DNA of 64,000 nucleotides from Glandiceps talaboti. Taxonomy: Eukaryota > Hemichordata > Enteropneusta > Spengelidae. The stretch covers positions 6,196,001 to 6,260,000 of the forward strand of contig NC_135556.1 of the NCBI RefSeq assembly GCF_964340395.1. Direction: 5' to 3'. Position numbers and translations under genes: made by a program. The notes below the pieces were generated by a model that did not search any database, was not told the DNA's origin, and saw only the letters and a list, made by a program, of their open reading frames with translations. Shown here one piece after another: positions 41,201-64,000 of this stretch. Numbering within the stretch: position 1 is the stretch's first letter; each line of letters starts with the position of its first letter.

Positions 41201-44200
41201 TCACTATTGAGAATCACAGAGACATATTTGAGTATACTAAGTTTAACTTACACTAGCCACTAGCTGTAACTGGAGAATTATTTTCTGGATCAGACAACCA
41301 AGAATTTATTGACGGAAAATTGTTAAAATACCAAATAATTAAAACATTGTACATGTTAATTAGAGGTTGGTTTTATCTATAAATAGTATAGTAACAAGTT
41401 GAAAATGTGATTCATTTGGGCCACTGATTTTTGGGTACGGACCTAAAAATCAATTTGATTTGATATATTGCACCATACTATGTGTGTACTGCTATTATAA
41501 TATGAATCTGTTTACCCACAGATGATTCAATACTTTGTAGGCTCTACGATATAACAATTAAAATCATTACATCTAGTAGACAAAATTCTAAAAAAACATT
41601 TCTGTTACAGCTAATGTAGCTGTGAAGATTTTTAACCCGATCCTCTCTCTAACAGTAATCTTGGATTATTAGATTGACACAATCTTTTCCAAAAGTAACG
41701 ATTTTGCACTTATTCCAGAACAGTTTTTATTCTGATTAACACTTTATTTTAAAAAATTGTTCCCCTTCTTTTCACTTTTGGTTTTGGCATCTAGTCCTTC
41801 CATACTATCAAACTGATCAACACGTTCTCTTTTCTTTCTTTCTTTTTTTTTTTCTTTTTTTTTTTTTGGGGGGGGGGGGTTCAGTTGAGGGGGACAACTA
41901 TTCCTTCACTACTGTCTGTGCTAACATTACATCTGAAATTGATCACCAAGTTCTTGTCTACATAAAACGTACTAGGTATCATTTCAACACAAAGGCAAAT
42001 TGTCTGTAAGTCATTAAAATGGAAGACCTTTCCAATTACTGTAAATGTATGATACTGAGATTTGGTACATTTATGTTATATCAATCACCTGATGAATGAA
42101 GACCTCTGTTTTCCCTAACCATGTATATTGAAGACACTCATTTCAAGTTTGACATGTGAAGGATTAGCTCACACTAAAAATAGAGGCTTCTGTCACTCTA
42201 AACTGTATTGATTGATTGATTGATGTCTGTAGGAAAAATGTGGTATGTAAATATGGATTGAATATTTGTGGATATGCACATATGTATGCACATACCGTGC
42301 ATACGTACGTACGTACGTACGTACGTACGTACATATAATGTACACACACAAACATGTATGTATGTATGTATGTATGTATGTATGTATGTATAGTATGTAT
42401 GTATGTATGTATGTATGTATGTATGCATGAGTGTGTGTATGTATGTATGTATGTATGTATACATGTATGTATGTATGTACATGTATGTATACGTACATTT
42501 TAGATAATTACATAAACTTGTGTGGATGTGTTTGTGAATGAATGTGTGAGTGAATATATATTAATTTTGTATATCATGTTTTTGGGAGACTGTAACCATG
42601 CACGGTATGTGTATGTGAGTGTTTTTGTGTATATGTGTCAGTGTGTTTGAATTTAACATATGTATGATATTGTCATGGTGTAGTTACTAGTAGGATTACA
42701 CTTTTGTTTAACAATGAAACAGTGATATTATAGTCATATAAAATTTGTCAGTTCCAACACCCATATTTCATTTGTTAAATTTCATACACTATGAAGGAAG
42801 TAAAACCAAACTAATAATACTGACGAATGGTATTTTGTGGTGAAAACAGAAACATAGAAGTATACAGACAGAGTGTCAGCTGTCACCCTAGAGTTTCTAA
42901 CTTACTGATGTTATCATCTCAGAGTCATACAAAATCTTTCCACTTGAAAACAGTTCAAAGGAATGTTCACTTCTACTTCACATTCTAATCAGTTCAGGTG
43001 ACTTCCCACTGTAAGATATAACAGTCCTTATGTCGTAGATAAAAAAAGTGTTTTGTGTCATAGTCTACGCACCATGCAGCTGTTACACTGATCTATGGCT
43101 TGATAATTGCTCTTGTTTTGTCGAGTAGAATATCTAGATTAACATCTTGTCTTTGAATGGTGTCATTGCAGGTTGAAGATAGCTTTCAAGTGGATAATGA
43201 GGGCCTTCTCTGGATTCCTTGCAAGTGATCAACTGTTACTATTATGGGATAGAATTCTAGCCTATAACTCGCTGGAGATACTACCAGGTGAGTCCTTACA
43301 CTGCCATGATATTGCTTTAATTTATGACCACTATACAGTTTGGCTATCAGTCCGTCGAAATATTGGAAGTGTCTGATATTTTGGTGCTTACAAGTCTCTG
43401 AAATGATATGCTATACTTTTGGTTGATAAAGCTAACTTTTGTTGAGATTTCTAGACAGTTAAGTGAAATTATACATTGAGTTTTCTAGTGAAATTAATCA
43501 AACACAGAGTGTTTAGTGAAGCTGAATTCTGCAATGGAAATAAGGAAAAGAGTGTCCAACTTTTTGTGTTGGTTGAAAAATAAAAAGCAATCATGAGATG
43601 GGGTGTGCCTTGGGAACAAATTTGTTTGAAAGTCATAGTATGTGATTCACCCCAAAAACTTGGCCCAAAGAAAAAGCATGTAATAATTTCAGAAATTTGA
43701 TTGTTCGCCATCTTGTTTTCAAGGAAAATAATCACTATTATTTCCCCATAGAGTTCACACGACATTTGGTTGTCATTTTGAAGTATATCTTGAGTGTGGA
43801 TAAATTTTGAGATCATTGTGTTCTTCATTTTAAGATATTTCATGGTGGCCACTCAATTGTCTTATTAATTTTTGACTGAGTGTGGGTTGGAGCTTTCGTC
43901 AACAAAGTCATAGAAACTAATTTAGATTTATATTTTTGGAACAAGAGAGGTGAAAAATAGTTTGAATTTGGTGTCCCTTGGCAATTAAACGAAATTTATG
44001 TGATGTAGTCAGGATGCCAAAATGATGGAGGTGTAAATCGTAACGATACTGTATAGGAACGAGACTATGTGAAATCATGAAATGACTTGCTAGAACCAAA
44101 AGTGTATGGAAATAGCTTTATCTCCTGGAATGGTGTTCTTTGATATTTTACTATCAGTGGACTTAATAATACTCTGAGGATATTTTATCAAAAAACTCTC

Positions 44201-47200
44201 TGATACTCTGTTCTTATCTAGTTCTGATATATTTCTTCTATAAAAGTTACGACATAAACCTCTAAAATATTCATATTTTTTGGTAAATTACTTGTTTTCT
44301 TTACATTCTCGCCATATTGCCTTGTACCGAGAGACGTCATCGTTTTGCATATTTTATTGTACTGTATCAGTTTCTGTCATTTATTCTCCAGTTGATGGTA
44401 CTGACTGACAGACTAAAGCTGGCATTTTTTATTTATCTTAAAGCCATATCAATAAATACCAATACCTATGGCTAACAGCACTTCTCTTACTATTTCATGA
44501 TGTCTGCAAGCGATAATTTATTCTAAAAACACAAGCTTTTACTGCTCATCTCCAAATGACTGTAATTTACACTTTGAGAGTGTTTTTACATCGTGTGTCC
44601 TTCCAGCAAACGGGACTGTAAATGCCAGAGTTGATGCTACGTATAATTGCAGTTTCATACATTTTATGTTGAAAGTGTACTTGAATATACTAAGGCCTGC
44701 TCAGCTCTTTCAAACCAGTCAACCACTTACATATATCCACCACTACTACCACAGCAAATGTTCCAACTAGACATACCCCTAAGTGCATGATCCCTACCAC
44801 CACACCCATGTTTCAACTTCTATAATATTAAACAGAATATAATTCTGTGTCCCTTCCTAGTATCACCACTCAAATAAACTCATCTATAAAACATTTCCAC
44901 CCTTCCTTACTGAGTCCCTCGTTTTTCTCACCTTCAGTCCAAACCCATTGCCATGCACCCTACCGTTTCTAACAACAACCCCTACTGGTATATAAACCCA
45001 TACAAGATACATTTCCAACCCTCTCCACTCAATAGTCCCTCCTCTCTCTTATTCACCCCAACCCTCCAATCCCATCGTTCCCCATGACACCATCCAAATA
45101 AATATATTTGCACGACATTTCTACACCTCCCCTCTGAATGTCCCTCTTCTCTCCCCCCCCCCACCCCACCCCCAACACTTCAATCCCTGTATCACTCCAC
45201 CCGTCTCCATGACACCATCAAAACAAATCTATCCATACAACATTTCCATGCACCAATCCCCATTCAACTGAAGCCTCCAATCCCCTTACCACCCCATCCA
45301 CAATGTGGCATAGCCCTTGCACTTCACAACATCTAAGATTCATGGTCTTCACTTAAATTCTGTTCAAATCCTCTAATTTATAGTTTTGAAATTTTGAATA
45401 ATTTACATATTAATATTTGGTTGATACACTGTCAATTTTAAATATTTACTTGATACACTGTATCACTCTGATCTGTATTGTCTCTCAAAAAAGTTAGAAT
45501 ATATGTACTATATGCAAAGTATATAGAGAAGTTTAATTATGATGATTCTGAGGTAACTTTTAGATAGTTTTTGCATTGATTCACTGTCATGTGTTCTGCG
45601 TTGTCTCACATAATTTAGAATATGCACTTGAGTACTCTTAATAATGACAATTAATCTAAGGTTTCTGCTATGTTCATTAAATAGAGATGATGAGGTGATA
45701 ACAGATAACAAAATCTATCTTACGAGACCTGTCACAATATACATTTCAGTGTACATTTCCTACGTAATGAGAACATTGACACAACTATTTCATTGGTGTG
45801 AATGCAGACTCTAAACGTAAAATCAGTTTCATCTTAATAATACTTTAATCACCTCACATCGAAATAAGACATTCAATCTTCTAAATTATTGCATTGAACT
45901 CACAGCATTATGTCTGTTCAATGCACAACCCATTCAGTAATGATAAATTGAACGCTATCATAAGCCCCGGACATATATTGTCCCTGGTCAATTTTCCTCT
46001 GTGATTATGTTTGACTTAAAAGTTTTTTTTGCACAAATCGGATCGTGACCTTTGATATTATCAGCTGAATCAGGAATCAGGAAACTACCGCCATACTTGA
46101 CAAATTGGGACAGGAGCGGTCACAATCAAACAGGAAAAAACACATTCACTTTTATCCTCCATTTCCAGATGTTTTCAATTGAGTTATCTCATGAAATCAA
46201 TGCATTAAGTTGATCTCAGCGGTTTTCAAAGAATTGAATAAAAGACAATATAAAAATTTTGTTTTTCATTTTATCGTAAATGAATGAAAATTGATTGAAA
46301 GAAAGATATGGTGCAGACTCCCTAGTTTTTTGTTATAAATCAACTAGTAAAGACCCCCTAGCTATGTGTATAGCTTCAGTGTGTTTGTTCAATGTTTTTC
46401 TCTGCAAAGGCTTTGTAAATTTGTGATTGTGTAAATTGCGTTTAACGTGAAGAGTTCAAGAGTAAATTTGCAGCAAATTAGGAAGTGATTTTACAAATTG
46501 ATGCAATTGAAGGTGTCAAATCAAGTTTGATATAATTATATGGGTGATGGTATTGACGTCGATGTAGACAACCAATGCAGTCACACGTTATAGGGGTAAT
46601 CAAAACTGGGAAGATACATGTACGTACAGAGTAATGACTCACAAGGTCGTACAGATTATCTTGTACAATTTTGATGTATGCTTCAACTTTTGCTGTACAG
46701 AACTAATTCTCATGGGCAGAATTTGGGTCTGAATCAGTTGTGGGTTGCATTAAACTAGATGTAGTTTAGACTGGATTGGACTGAATGGTTTGGAGAAGAT
46801 TGAACCAGTTTAGACTGGTTTGGACCAGTTTGGTCTGGACTGATGTGGATTGGATTGGATTGGATTGGATTGGATTGGATTGGATTGAACTAGTTTAGAC
46901 TGGTTTGGACCAGTTTGGTCTGGACTGAATGCATGGTTTTGATAAGTTTGTACCTGTTTTTGTCTGGTTTGGACCAGTTTGATCTGGACTGAATGGAATG
47001 GAATACGTTGAACATGTTTAGGCTGGTTTTGACCAGTTTTGACAACTTTTTGATGAGCCATTATGCTTCTTTGTTATAATATAAGGCAGTTATTATAGTG
47101 TTGTGATTCACCTTGACTTTTGAAACTGTCACAGTGTGAAACACTTGAAAGATAACACCCATGGCTAAGTCTTTCATATACTTGTACCTTCACAAGCATG

Positions 47201-47819
47201 ATTAGGATGAAACATATTCTAGCTGCCTAGCTCATTGTGCAGTGACTGAGATAGTGTTTACTGTGTTGCCACTGGCTAGGTTTGGCAGCTGCCTCTTATA
47301 GTCAGACTATTATACTGTACATGTAGAATTCAAAGGAACTAAGCATAGGAGTGGGTGCCTGAAGATGATTGCTAGCACGAACATTTCTGTGTTCAAGTCC
47401 TTACTCCAAGACATGACAAGGGTACATATACTGAATTTATGAAAGCTGATTTCCACAAAAATATGTATCTACCCATATTTCTAAAGAGGAAACAGTGTGG
47501 GTGTAGAGACAGAGGCTGAAAATATATGATCAGAGAAAACAACATCAATAGTAAAAAGTAAAGGTGATTTGAGAATGTGTTATTTATATCATTGGCCCCA
47601 TAAACTAATGGATATATGTACCATTACATGTTTGTTATATTGATGTTTTGTCTTTAATCTTTCTCGTCAACAGTTCTAGCCATGGCAGTGTTTGCATTCC
47701 GACGAGCTAATCTGATGGAAGTGACATCGTTACAGGCAACGGAAGCCGTACTAGCAGATTTGACAACCTTAAAAGTTGTACCAATATTACAAGTTGCAGT
47801 CTTCTCTTCACCAAGATAG
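28930..47819 (+). CDS. TBC1D19: TBC1D19-like TBC domain protein, C-terminal seven exons (spliced; partial gene)
   Basis: Seven exons on the plus strand join to a 254-residue C-terminal portion: 28930-29004, 36514-36661, 37246-37323, 39399-39508, 40024-40115, 43172-43287 and 47674-47819. All acceptors end in AG, all donors begin with GT, and all phases match. Landmarks such as LYYEQLK, SYIRGKLG, EEYAVVYPPNGVIPFHGF, YHLREVGAQP and LLLLWDRIL identify the vertebrate TBC1D19 family as I remember it (about 526 residues), so roughly half the protein is here and the N-terminal half lies upstream of the window or in exons I could not find. TBC domains usually act as Rab GAPs through an Arg finger (IxxDxxR) and a Gln finger (YxQ). 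At the equivalent places this protein has VDSLIYKDV and PFHGFAM, so neither finger is evident; I infer an atypical, perhaps non-catalytic TBC protein. Identity is strong; function is inference. Confidence 0.92.
29350..29850 (+). repeat. Dispersed repeat with internal 165-bp duplication
   Basis: Two diverged tandem units share ATATGCATGTAC, CCTTGTACAAATG(T/C)CAGATG, ACAACCC and AATGGCGGCCATATTTGT; a third section carries TTTGGACCTTGACCTTCATC. It has the look of a dispersed invertebrate repeat. No open reading frame. Confidence 0.6.
30133..30308. mobile_element. Foldback MITE with 10-bp target duplication
   Basis: Two arms (30133-30205 and 30231-30308) are near-perfect reverse complements, starting CAATCTGATTAAATCC and ending GGATTTTAATCAGATTG. 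The loop of about 25 nt holds a small GACG-AAAA-CGTC hairpin. The element is bracketed by the direct repeat GTGGAGATAA at 30123-30132 and 30309-30318. A 9-10 bp duplication points to a Mutator-like or related superfamily, but no transposase is present to confirm it. Confidence 0.9.
31546..31862 (+). mobile_element. tRNA-derived SINE, copy 2
   Basis: Plus-strand copy of the same SINE: GTGGTTAGAGTGGCCAGC, GGAATCTGCAGGTTACAGCC, GATAGAGGTTGCAATGTG and GGCACTTTGAGCACAGTG in order. Its B box is more decayed than in copy 1. An R1 repeat starts directly at its 3' end. It lies in the first intron of the TBC1D19-like gene. Confidence 0.8.
31863..31975 (+). repeat. Interspersed repeat family R1, copy B
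   Basis: It opens with a perfect 10-bp inverted repeat TCACTACGAG / CTCGTAGTGA separated by 8 nt, then TTGTATTTTCCTTGGCTGAA and GAGGAATAACATCC. It abuts the SINE end. Confidence 0.7.
35862..36110 (+). repeat. 19-bp minisatellite (CCACCCTATATCACCCATG)
   Basis: About twelve units, the purest at 35985-36050, with decayed ends. C-rich on the plus strand. ORFs of 92-164 codons rich in Pro, Thr, His and Tyr are products of the repeat. Confidence 0.92.
36514..36661 (+). CDS. TBC1D19: TBC1D19-like exon 2 of window
   Basis: A 148-nt exon entered from a strong pyrimidine-rich acceptor (tttcttttcccag). It begins DVKLTSTNDDNYFVFEDYL and ends in SYIR plus the first base of a split Gly codon. It follows a 7.5 kb intron (29005-36513). 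The acidic DD/FED residues and the aromatic cluster are typical of the middle of the TBC fold in this family. Confidence 0.92.
36957..37075 (+). repeat. (ACAG)n and (AC)n microsatellite
   Basis: Two blocks of (ACAG)n broken by CATACATACACAC, followed by (AC)n. It lies in the 584-bp intron between TBC1D19-like exons 2 and 3, about 170 bp before the exon 3 acceptor. Confidence 0.96.
37246..37323 (+). CDS. TBC1D19: TBC1D19-like exon 3 of window
   Basis: A 78-nt exon (acceptor tcaacctag, donor ttgGTGAGT), encoding GKLGIEEYAVVYPP and then NGVIPFHGFAMF. It completes the Gly split from the previous exon. PFHGFAM occupies the place of the canonical TBC YCQGM motif and lacks the Gln finger. The preceding intron holds a tetranucleotide and CA microsatellite. 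Confidence 0.93.
38198..38328 (+). repeat. (TG)n microsatellite with TATG interruptions
   Basis: About 130 bp of TG repeats broken at intervals by TA. It lies in the intron between exons 3 and 4 of the TBC1D19-like gene. Confidence 0.97.
38483..38622 (+). repeat. 31-bp tandem repeat, about 4.5 copies
   Basis: GTAGAAACTTACGAAATGTT plus TGGCATTAGC repeats with starts at 38487, 38518, 38549, 38580 and 38611, exactly 31 bp apart. Copies differ by single substitutions. Confidence 0.95.
39399..39508 (+). CDS. TBC1D19: TBC1D19-like exon 4 of window
   Basis: A 110-nt exon, acceptor tttcattccag, donor CAG|gtaagg. It encodes VAPLNYIHFDPIKLYFIF, then a region ending RYFFRLHNISSHPQ. The residues match the amphipathic helices that follow the glutamine-finger loop in TBC domains. 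The split Val codon joins cleanly to the previous exon. Confidence 0.92.
39590..39690 (+). repeat. Interspersed repeat family R1, copy C
   Basis: It lacks the left part of the hairpin but keeps CAACTCATAGTGACAAGGCC, CACATTTTCCTTGGCTGAAT and GACAAATATTGTGGAGTAAT. It lies about 80 bp into the intron after TBC1D19-like exon 4. Confidence 0.65.
40024..40115 (+). CDS. TBC1D19: TBC1D19-like exon 5 of window
   Basis: A 92-nt exon (acceptor cttctcacag, donor ACC|gtaagt), encoding GIVSLCILFESLLQTHQP and then QLFYHLREVGAQ plus two bases of a Pro codon. It lies 515 bp after exon 4. The motif with HLREVGAQP is near-invariant in the family in my memory. Confidence 0.92.
40116..43171. other. Intron of the TBC1D19-like gene (3.1 kb)
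   Basis: It contains a possible dispersed fragment around 40630-40870 (GATCGACCCAAATTTTCAGC and GCGCCCTCTCTGGCAGA), a (CGAC)n at 41015-41031, 16 C at 41079-41094, T- and G-runs at 41830-41880, and a tetranucleotide microsatellite. No exon recognised. Confidence 0.7.
42297..42485. repeat. (ACGT)n and (ATGT)n microsatellite
   Basis: A (ACGT)n core at about 42303-42330 is followed by long (ATGT)n. The composition copies that of the tract at 28497-28800. Confidence 0.96.
43172..43287 (+). CDS. TBC1D19: TBC1D19-like exon 6 of window
   Basis: A 116-nt exon (acceptor tcattgcag, donor CAG|gtgagt). It encodes KWIMRAFSGFLASDQLLLL followed by WDRILAYNSLEIL. The WDRIL stretch corresponds to the conserved LWDxxL helix near the C-terminus of TBC domains. 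In the genomic reading an in-frame ORF runs on into the intron and stops at 43376; the splice donor is the better end. Confidence 0.93.
43615..43990 (+). repeat. Old dispersed repeat R3, copy 1
   Basis: Diverged from 49660-50060 but colinear: CACCCCAAAAACTTGGCCCA, TCTTGTTTTCAAGGAAA, TTTCCCCATAGAG, TTGGTTGTCATTTTGAA, GTGGGTTGGAGCTTTCGT and GGTGTCCCT. The 127-codon minus ORF over it (43469-43852) is not recognisable as protein. Confidence 0.65.
46735..47060 (+). repeat. TTGGA-derived minisatellite with higher-order units
   Basis: A pure (GGATT)n core at about 46851-46886 is embedded in three to four longer units carrying AGTTTAGACTGGTTTGGACC and AGTTTGGTCTGGACTGA. The minus ORF through it (Gln/Ser/Pro/Asn) is low complexity. 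Confidence 0.92.
47674..47819 (+). CDS. TBC1D19: TBC1D19-like terminal coding exon with stop
   Basis: This last coding exon follows acceptor cgtcaacag and encodes VLAMAVFAFRRANLMEV, continuing through LQATEAVLADLTTLKVV to the stop TAG at 47817-47819. The C-terminal residues (about 48) match the family end in length, so the protein appears complete on this side. The intron before it (43288-47673, 4.4 kb) holds an old repeat copy and a TTGGA-type minisatellite. Confidence 0.94.
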
Positions 47820-48045
47820 AGCACCAGCTAACAGAGGTTTCCATAGATAGTGATAACAATCAAATAGCCAGCTAGCAACACTCCCTTGCCAGTTATGAGA
47901 GAGATTTATTCTCTTTTGAGAGTGCGCCCTCTATTGTACTTAATTTGTTTACTTTGTTTTTCACTATCAAGGTACTTGACGTAAGAGAAACTTATAGGAT
48001 GTAAGAGAGAATTGACTCAAATTATCACAAAATTGCCTGTCTGAA

Positions 48046-48051
48046 AATAAA
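48046..48051 (+). terminator. Candidate poly(A) signal for the TBC1D19-like gene
   Basis: AATAAA lies about 230 bp after the stop codon, the first canonical hexamer downstream on the plus strand that I see. A T/GT-rich stretch follows. The mRNA end was not observed directly. Confidence 0.45.
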
Positions 48052-48961
48052 TACTTTTCATCTTCTGAATTTAGATTACAATCTGCGACAAGTTATAATG
48101 TTATGCTGCTATATCAAGGTTCAACCAGGCTATTCTGTGGAATTTATATGTAAATATATGCAAATTGTTAAAGTTTGAATATACAGATATATTGATTAAT
48201 GTTAAAGATAAGTTACTGTGATGGCAATATTTTGCTAAATATACCACAATTCAAGTTTATAAAGTCACGACAAATTGTAGTGGGAGGAGATAAAGTGCGC
48301 CCTCATATGTACATCATTTATTTCTTTTGTTTTTTCTATCCTTTCATGGTAGTTTTTGTCATTGACACCAGTATTTTTTTTAACAAATTGAGTGGTAGTA
48401 ACTTATGAGATTAGCAGCCCTTTAGCAATTCTGATGACTTACTTTGTGGATAAGTTACACACTTTGTAGAATGCAAGTATTTTTTTGATTTGCTAGAGTA
48501 CTGTCAAACTTTTTGATCTAACATGATGAGTGATGATATCTGTGTTGATTTGAGGATTACTGTGTTTAATGATAATAGTCTTCCTGAGTTTGATTGCACC
48601 AGTCTCACAACAAAGTATTTGTTTTCTGAATAGTGTGCTTTGTAGTGGCAACTGACTCACCCCCTCCCTCCCCACCCACCCTAGTGTGTGTGTGTGTGTG
48701 TTTGAAAGAAAATAAATATATATGGCATAAATATATCAAACAAAGACAACCCAATGTAAGCAATCTGTCAGTGTATTTTGATATCTTTAATTTCCATGAA
48801 ATAATTACATGTAGTAGAACACAATATGGCCACCATAATGAGATATGAATGGATTTATACTGTCGATATTCCTTTATTTTCACTGTAGATGATAGGTAGA
48901 GCACCATTGACACAATCTGCCATATTCTGGTTGTCAGGTTGATACAAAAATTCATGATTTA

Positions 48962-48982
48962 GGGGGGGGGGGGGGGGGGGGG
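48962..48982 (+). repeat. Run of 21 G
   Basis: Longest homopolymer G tract of the window, in the intergenic gap. Length may be affected by assembly. Confidence 0.95.
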
Positions 48983-49659
48983 CTGTTCACAAATAAACCA
49001 TGTTTAACATTTAGGTCAGAAGTGATGTTCCGAAGTGTTGAATATTAAAAACAGCATGCATGAAGTTACAACTGATTTCTGCCTTGATCTCACTGTACTA
49101 TTCTATTAGTGACTACCAGTTACCAAAACTTGCCTAACCATTACTGCAATGTTCTTTTTAAGTTTTATTAACAAATTTGTTCAAGGCTACATGCATTGCA
49201 ATCGTACCAAACAATAGACCTCAGTTCACCAAATCTTGGGCTCCCTCTTACAACCCTTGCAAGCAAAATGGCAGATACTTCGATAACCGTAATATGGCAT
49301 ATTTTGATTATCATCACATGTATTATGGTGACACACTCGCAATCAAACTTGCCCCAGTGGTGCTTTATTTTTTTACGGTACAAAATCCTACCAGCAATGA
49401 ACTTTAACATGTACTGTATACAGTGACAATAAACAATTATCAACAGTGTAGAACAAATCCTTCTCTCTTACACTTCAACAATTGTGTGTTTCAGACACTA
49501 AAGAAATCATAAATGTACAACATCAATAAAAAAAATGAAAATAACAATAAATAAGGTTTTGGGGTTTTTTTAAATGCTCAAAGAGGAGGATAAAAATGAA
49601 CATGATATATCATCAACAAACCAAAGTTAAGACAGTCAAAGTGTTTAATTGAAGTATAA

Positions 49660-50060
49660 ATTTTTGGCACCAATTTATTTGAAAATCAAAAGAAATGTCA
49701 TCACCTAAAACTTTGCCATATGCGAATTTTTCCTTTCCTTTCGAAATCATTTTTCATTGAAATTTGGTTGCTCAGTTTCTTGTTTTCAAAGAAATCACCA
49801 GTTTTCATTACTTTCCCCATATAGGGTTTGGTGGTCATTTTTGAAATGTACTATTGATATGGTTTTTATTTTTATTTTTAGATAAATTCTATTCTCTGTT
49901 CAAAATTATTGAACGATGAGTTCTCTGATATTCTTCTCTGACTTTATCTGAGAATGGGTTGGAGTTTTTGTGAACAGTAAAAATTTAATACTACTACATT
50001 TGAGTTAGACTTGATCCTTTACATTGGTGGATTTTGATGAGATGTCCCTCTGCAGACATT
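49660..50060 (+). repeat. Old dispersed repeat R3, copy 2
   Basis: Second copy in the same orientation: CACCTAAAACTTTGCCATA, TCTTGTTTTCAAAGAAA, CTTTCCCCATATAGG, TTGGTGGTCATTTTTGAA, ATGGGTTGGAGTTTTTGT and GATGTCCCT in the same order. It lies in the intergenic gap. Confidence 0.65.
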
Positions 50061-50597
50061 TAGCCTTGTGCTTACAATATTTTTATTTCAATAAAACATC
50101 AGCCAGAAAACATGTACAAATTGTAACTGGTTTCAAATCTACCGACTGTGTCTGATGATGTTCTCAGTGTCACTATGTGATCAGAATCAACAAGGAGAGT
50201 GGAGCTATGCGATGTAATCTCCCCATCGCTAGACAGCATTAACCAATCACAAAGGGAAAGATTTCATGCTGGACTTGGATGTATCTAGGTAGGGTTGAAC
50301 TGTAGCTGTATGGAATCATAATCTAAGTTGTAGGTTTGATAATAAAACTGTTAGCACAAAGCATCTTTTTTGGAGTGACGTTAGTCAAAATTCACCAATA
50401 CAAATGATCTGGGCTATTTGGTGCAAACTACATTGAAATGAACTGCTTACCTAAAAGAGTCAAGAGAAACATCCTTCTGTTTAAAACATTGCAATTATTA
50501 TTGCAATTGATAATTGGATGATTTATTCATCAATTTTACGACAAAGTGATAATGCAAGATGAATTTCCCCATTAATATTTTAGGTGTGTATCTATTA

Positions 50598-50603
50598 TTT
50601 ATT
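50598..50603 (-). terminator. Candidate poly(A) signal for the CNBD2-like gene
   Basis: TTTATT on the plus strand reads AATAAA on the minus strand about 370 bp after the CNBD2-like stop codon. It is the nearest canonical hexamer I noticed. It is a positional guess only. Confidence 0.35.
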
Positions 50604-50973
50604 GTATGACTCTATAGACATCACCTGCAAAGTCTAATTTGTTTGTTGTTTTTGCTTTTGAAATTGAAATAAAACTATCTTTTTTTTGATAATTTGTGCA
50701 TATATTTTTATGATTTCACATTTGAATCTGGTTCTAATCAGGCATGGTATTTGGTCATTGAAAATGTACGCAATTATAATTTCAGCTGTATGACTCTCCA
50801 TGTGATAAACCATCGTTCTTTTTCTAATGTGACAATTGAATGTGTGAAAAGAAAATTACAAAAAAAAGCATTGCACTTCATGTACATAACATTCTACAGA
50901 GTTGACATTATCCCAATCTCTGTATGTTATGTGACTACTTAAGTACACAGCACCAGTGTCAACATCTTGTCGT

Positions 50974-63490
<12,517 letters not shown>

Positions 63491-64000
63491 CTAGAAGTGG
63501 AAAATACACACTGACACAGTTATACCTCTAGCCAACTGCCCTTCATAGCCGAGGCTGCCAGGATGCCGCCCTAAAAGTGGAAAATACACACTGACACAGT
63601 TATACCTCCAGCCAACTGCCCTTCATAGCCGAGGCTGATGCCGCCCTAAAAGTGGAAAGTACACACTGACACAGTTATACCTCTAGCCAACTACCCTTCA
63701 TTGCCGAGGCTGATGCCGCCCTAAAAGTGGAAAATACACACTGACACAGTTATACCTCTAGCAAACTGCCCTTCATAGCCGAGGCTGATGCCACCCTAAA
63801 AGTGGAAAATACACACTGACACAGTTATACCTCTAGTCAACTACCCTTCATTGCCGAGGCTGATGCCGCCCTAAAAGTGGAAAATACACACTGACACAGT
63901 TATACCTCCAGCCAACTACGTCGCCCTACACTCACAGAATTAATTGTACCTCCAACTAACCTTCATTGTTAAGGCTCGTGCCGCCCTACTAAAATTTAGA

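Larger units (their letters stand above)
47820..50973. other. Tail-to-tail intergenic region
   Basis: The gap between the two convergent stop codons is about 3.15 kb. It holds the presumed 3' UTRs, a short (GT)n at 48683-48702, a run of 21 G at 48962-48982, and an old repeat copy at about 49660-49985. ORFs of 60-116 codons occur but none has recognisable composition or splice context, so I annotate no gene. Confidence 0.6.

Overview
This is a eukaryotic (metazoan) window. It is AT-rich, has spliced genes with GT-AG introns of 0.2 to more than 7 kb, and is crowded with microsatellites, minisatellites and short non-autonomous transposon remnants. The two recognisable genes are animal genes. The repeat load, the tRNA-derived SINEs and the frequent TACATGTA words suggest a marine invertebrate (lophotrochozoan or invertebrate deuterostome), but nothing in the sequence fixes the phylum. 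Layout: bases 1-28929 hold no exon I can support; they are probably an intron of, or sequence upstream of, the first gene, and carry repeats only. Bases 28930-47819 (+) hold seven coding exons of a TBC1D19-like TBC/RabGAP-domain protein (C-terminal half, 254 residues, with its stop). Bases 47820-50973 are a 3.15 kb tail-to-tail intergenic gap with both 3' ends. Bases 50974-63490 (-) hold sixteen exons (one a 12-nt microexon) of a cyclic-nucleotide-binding protein best matched to CNBD2; 488 C-terminal residues are in the window and the N-terminus lies past its right edge. All splice phases join without a break in both genes. A tRNA-His(GTG) candidate sits on the minus strand inside the large CNBD2-like intron at 61968-62039. 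The rest is repeats: a 49-bp minisatellite of about 21 copies (6588-7620), a degenerate ATATG tract (14927-15375), three composite (ATC)n(ATT)n units (15930-16225), two oppositely oriented tRNA-derived SINE copies, a textbook foldback MITE with a 10-bp target duplication (30133-30308), a second MITE-like element with CAGTG ends (21123-21293), a four-copy interspersed family with a hairpin end, an old two-copy repeat (43.6 and 49.7 kb), and a 75-bp tandem array that duplicates an intron-exon junction of the CNBD2-like gene (63450-63905 and beyond). The two protein genes are convergent neighbours with no evident functional link: one belongs to the Rab-regulating TBC family (apparently without the catalytic finger residues), the other is a cyclic-nucleotide sensor known in vertebrates from sperm function. 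No bacterial, viral or CRISPR features were found.
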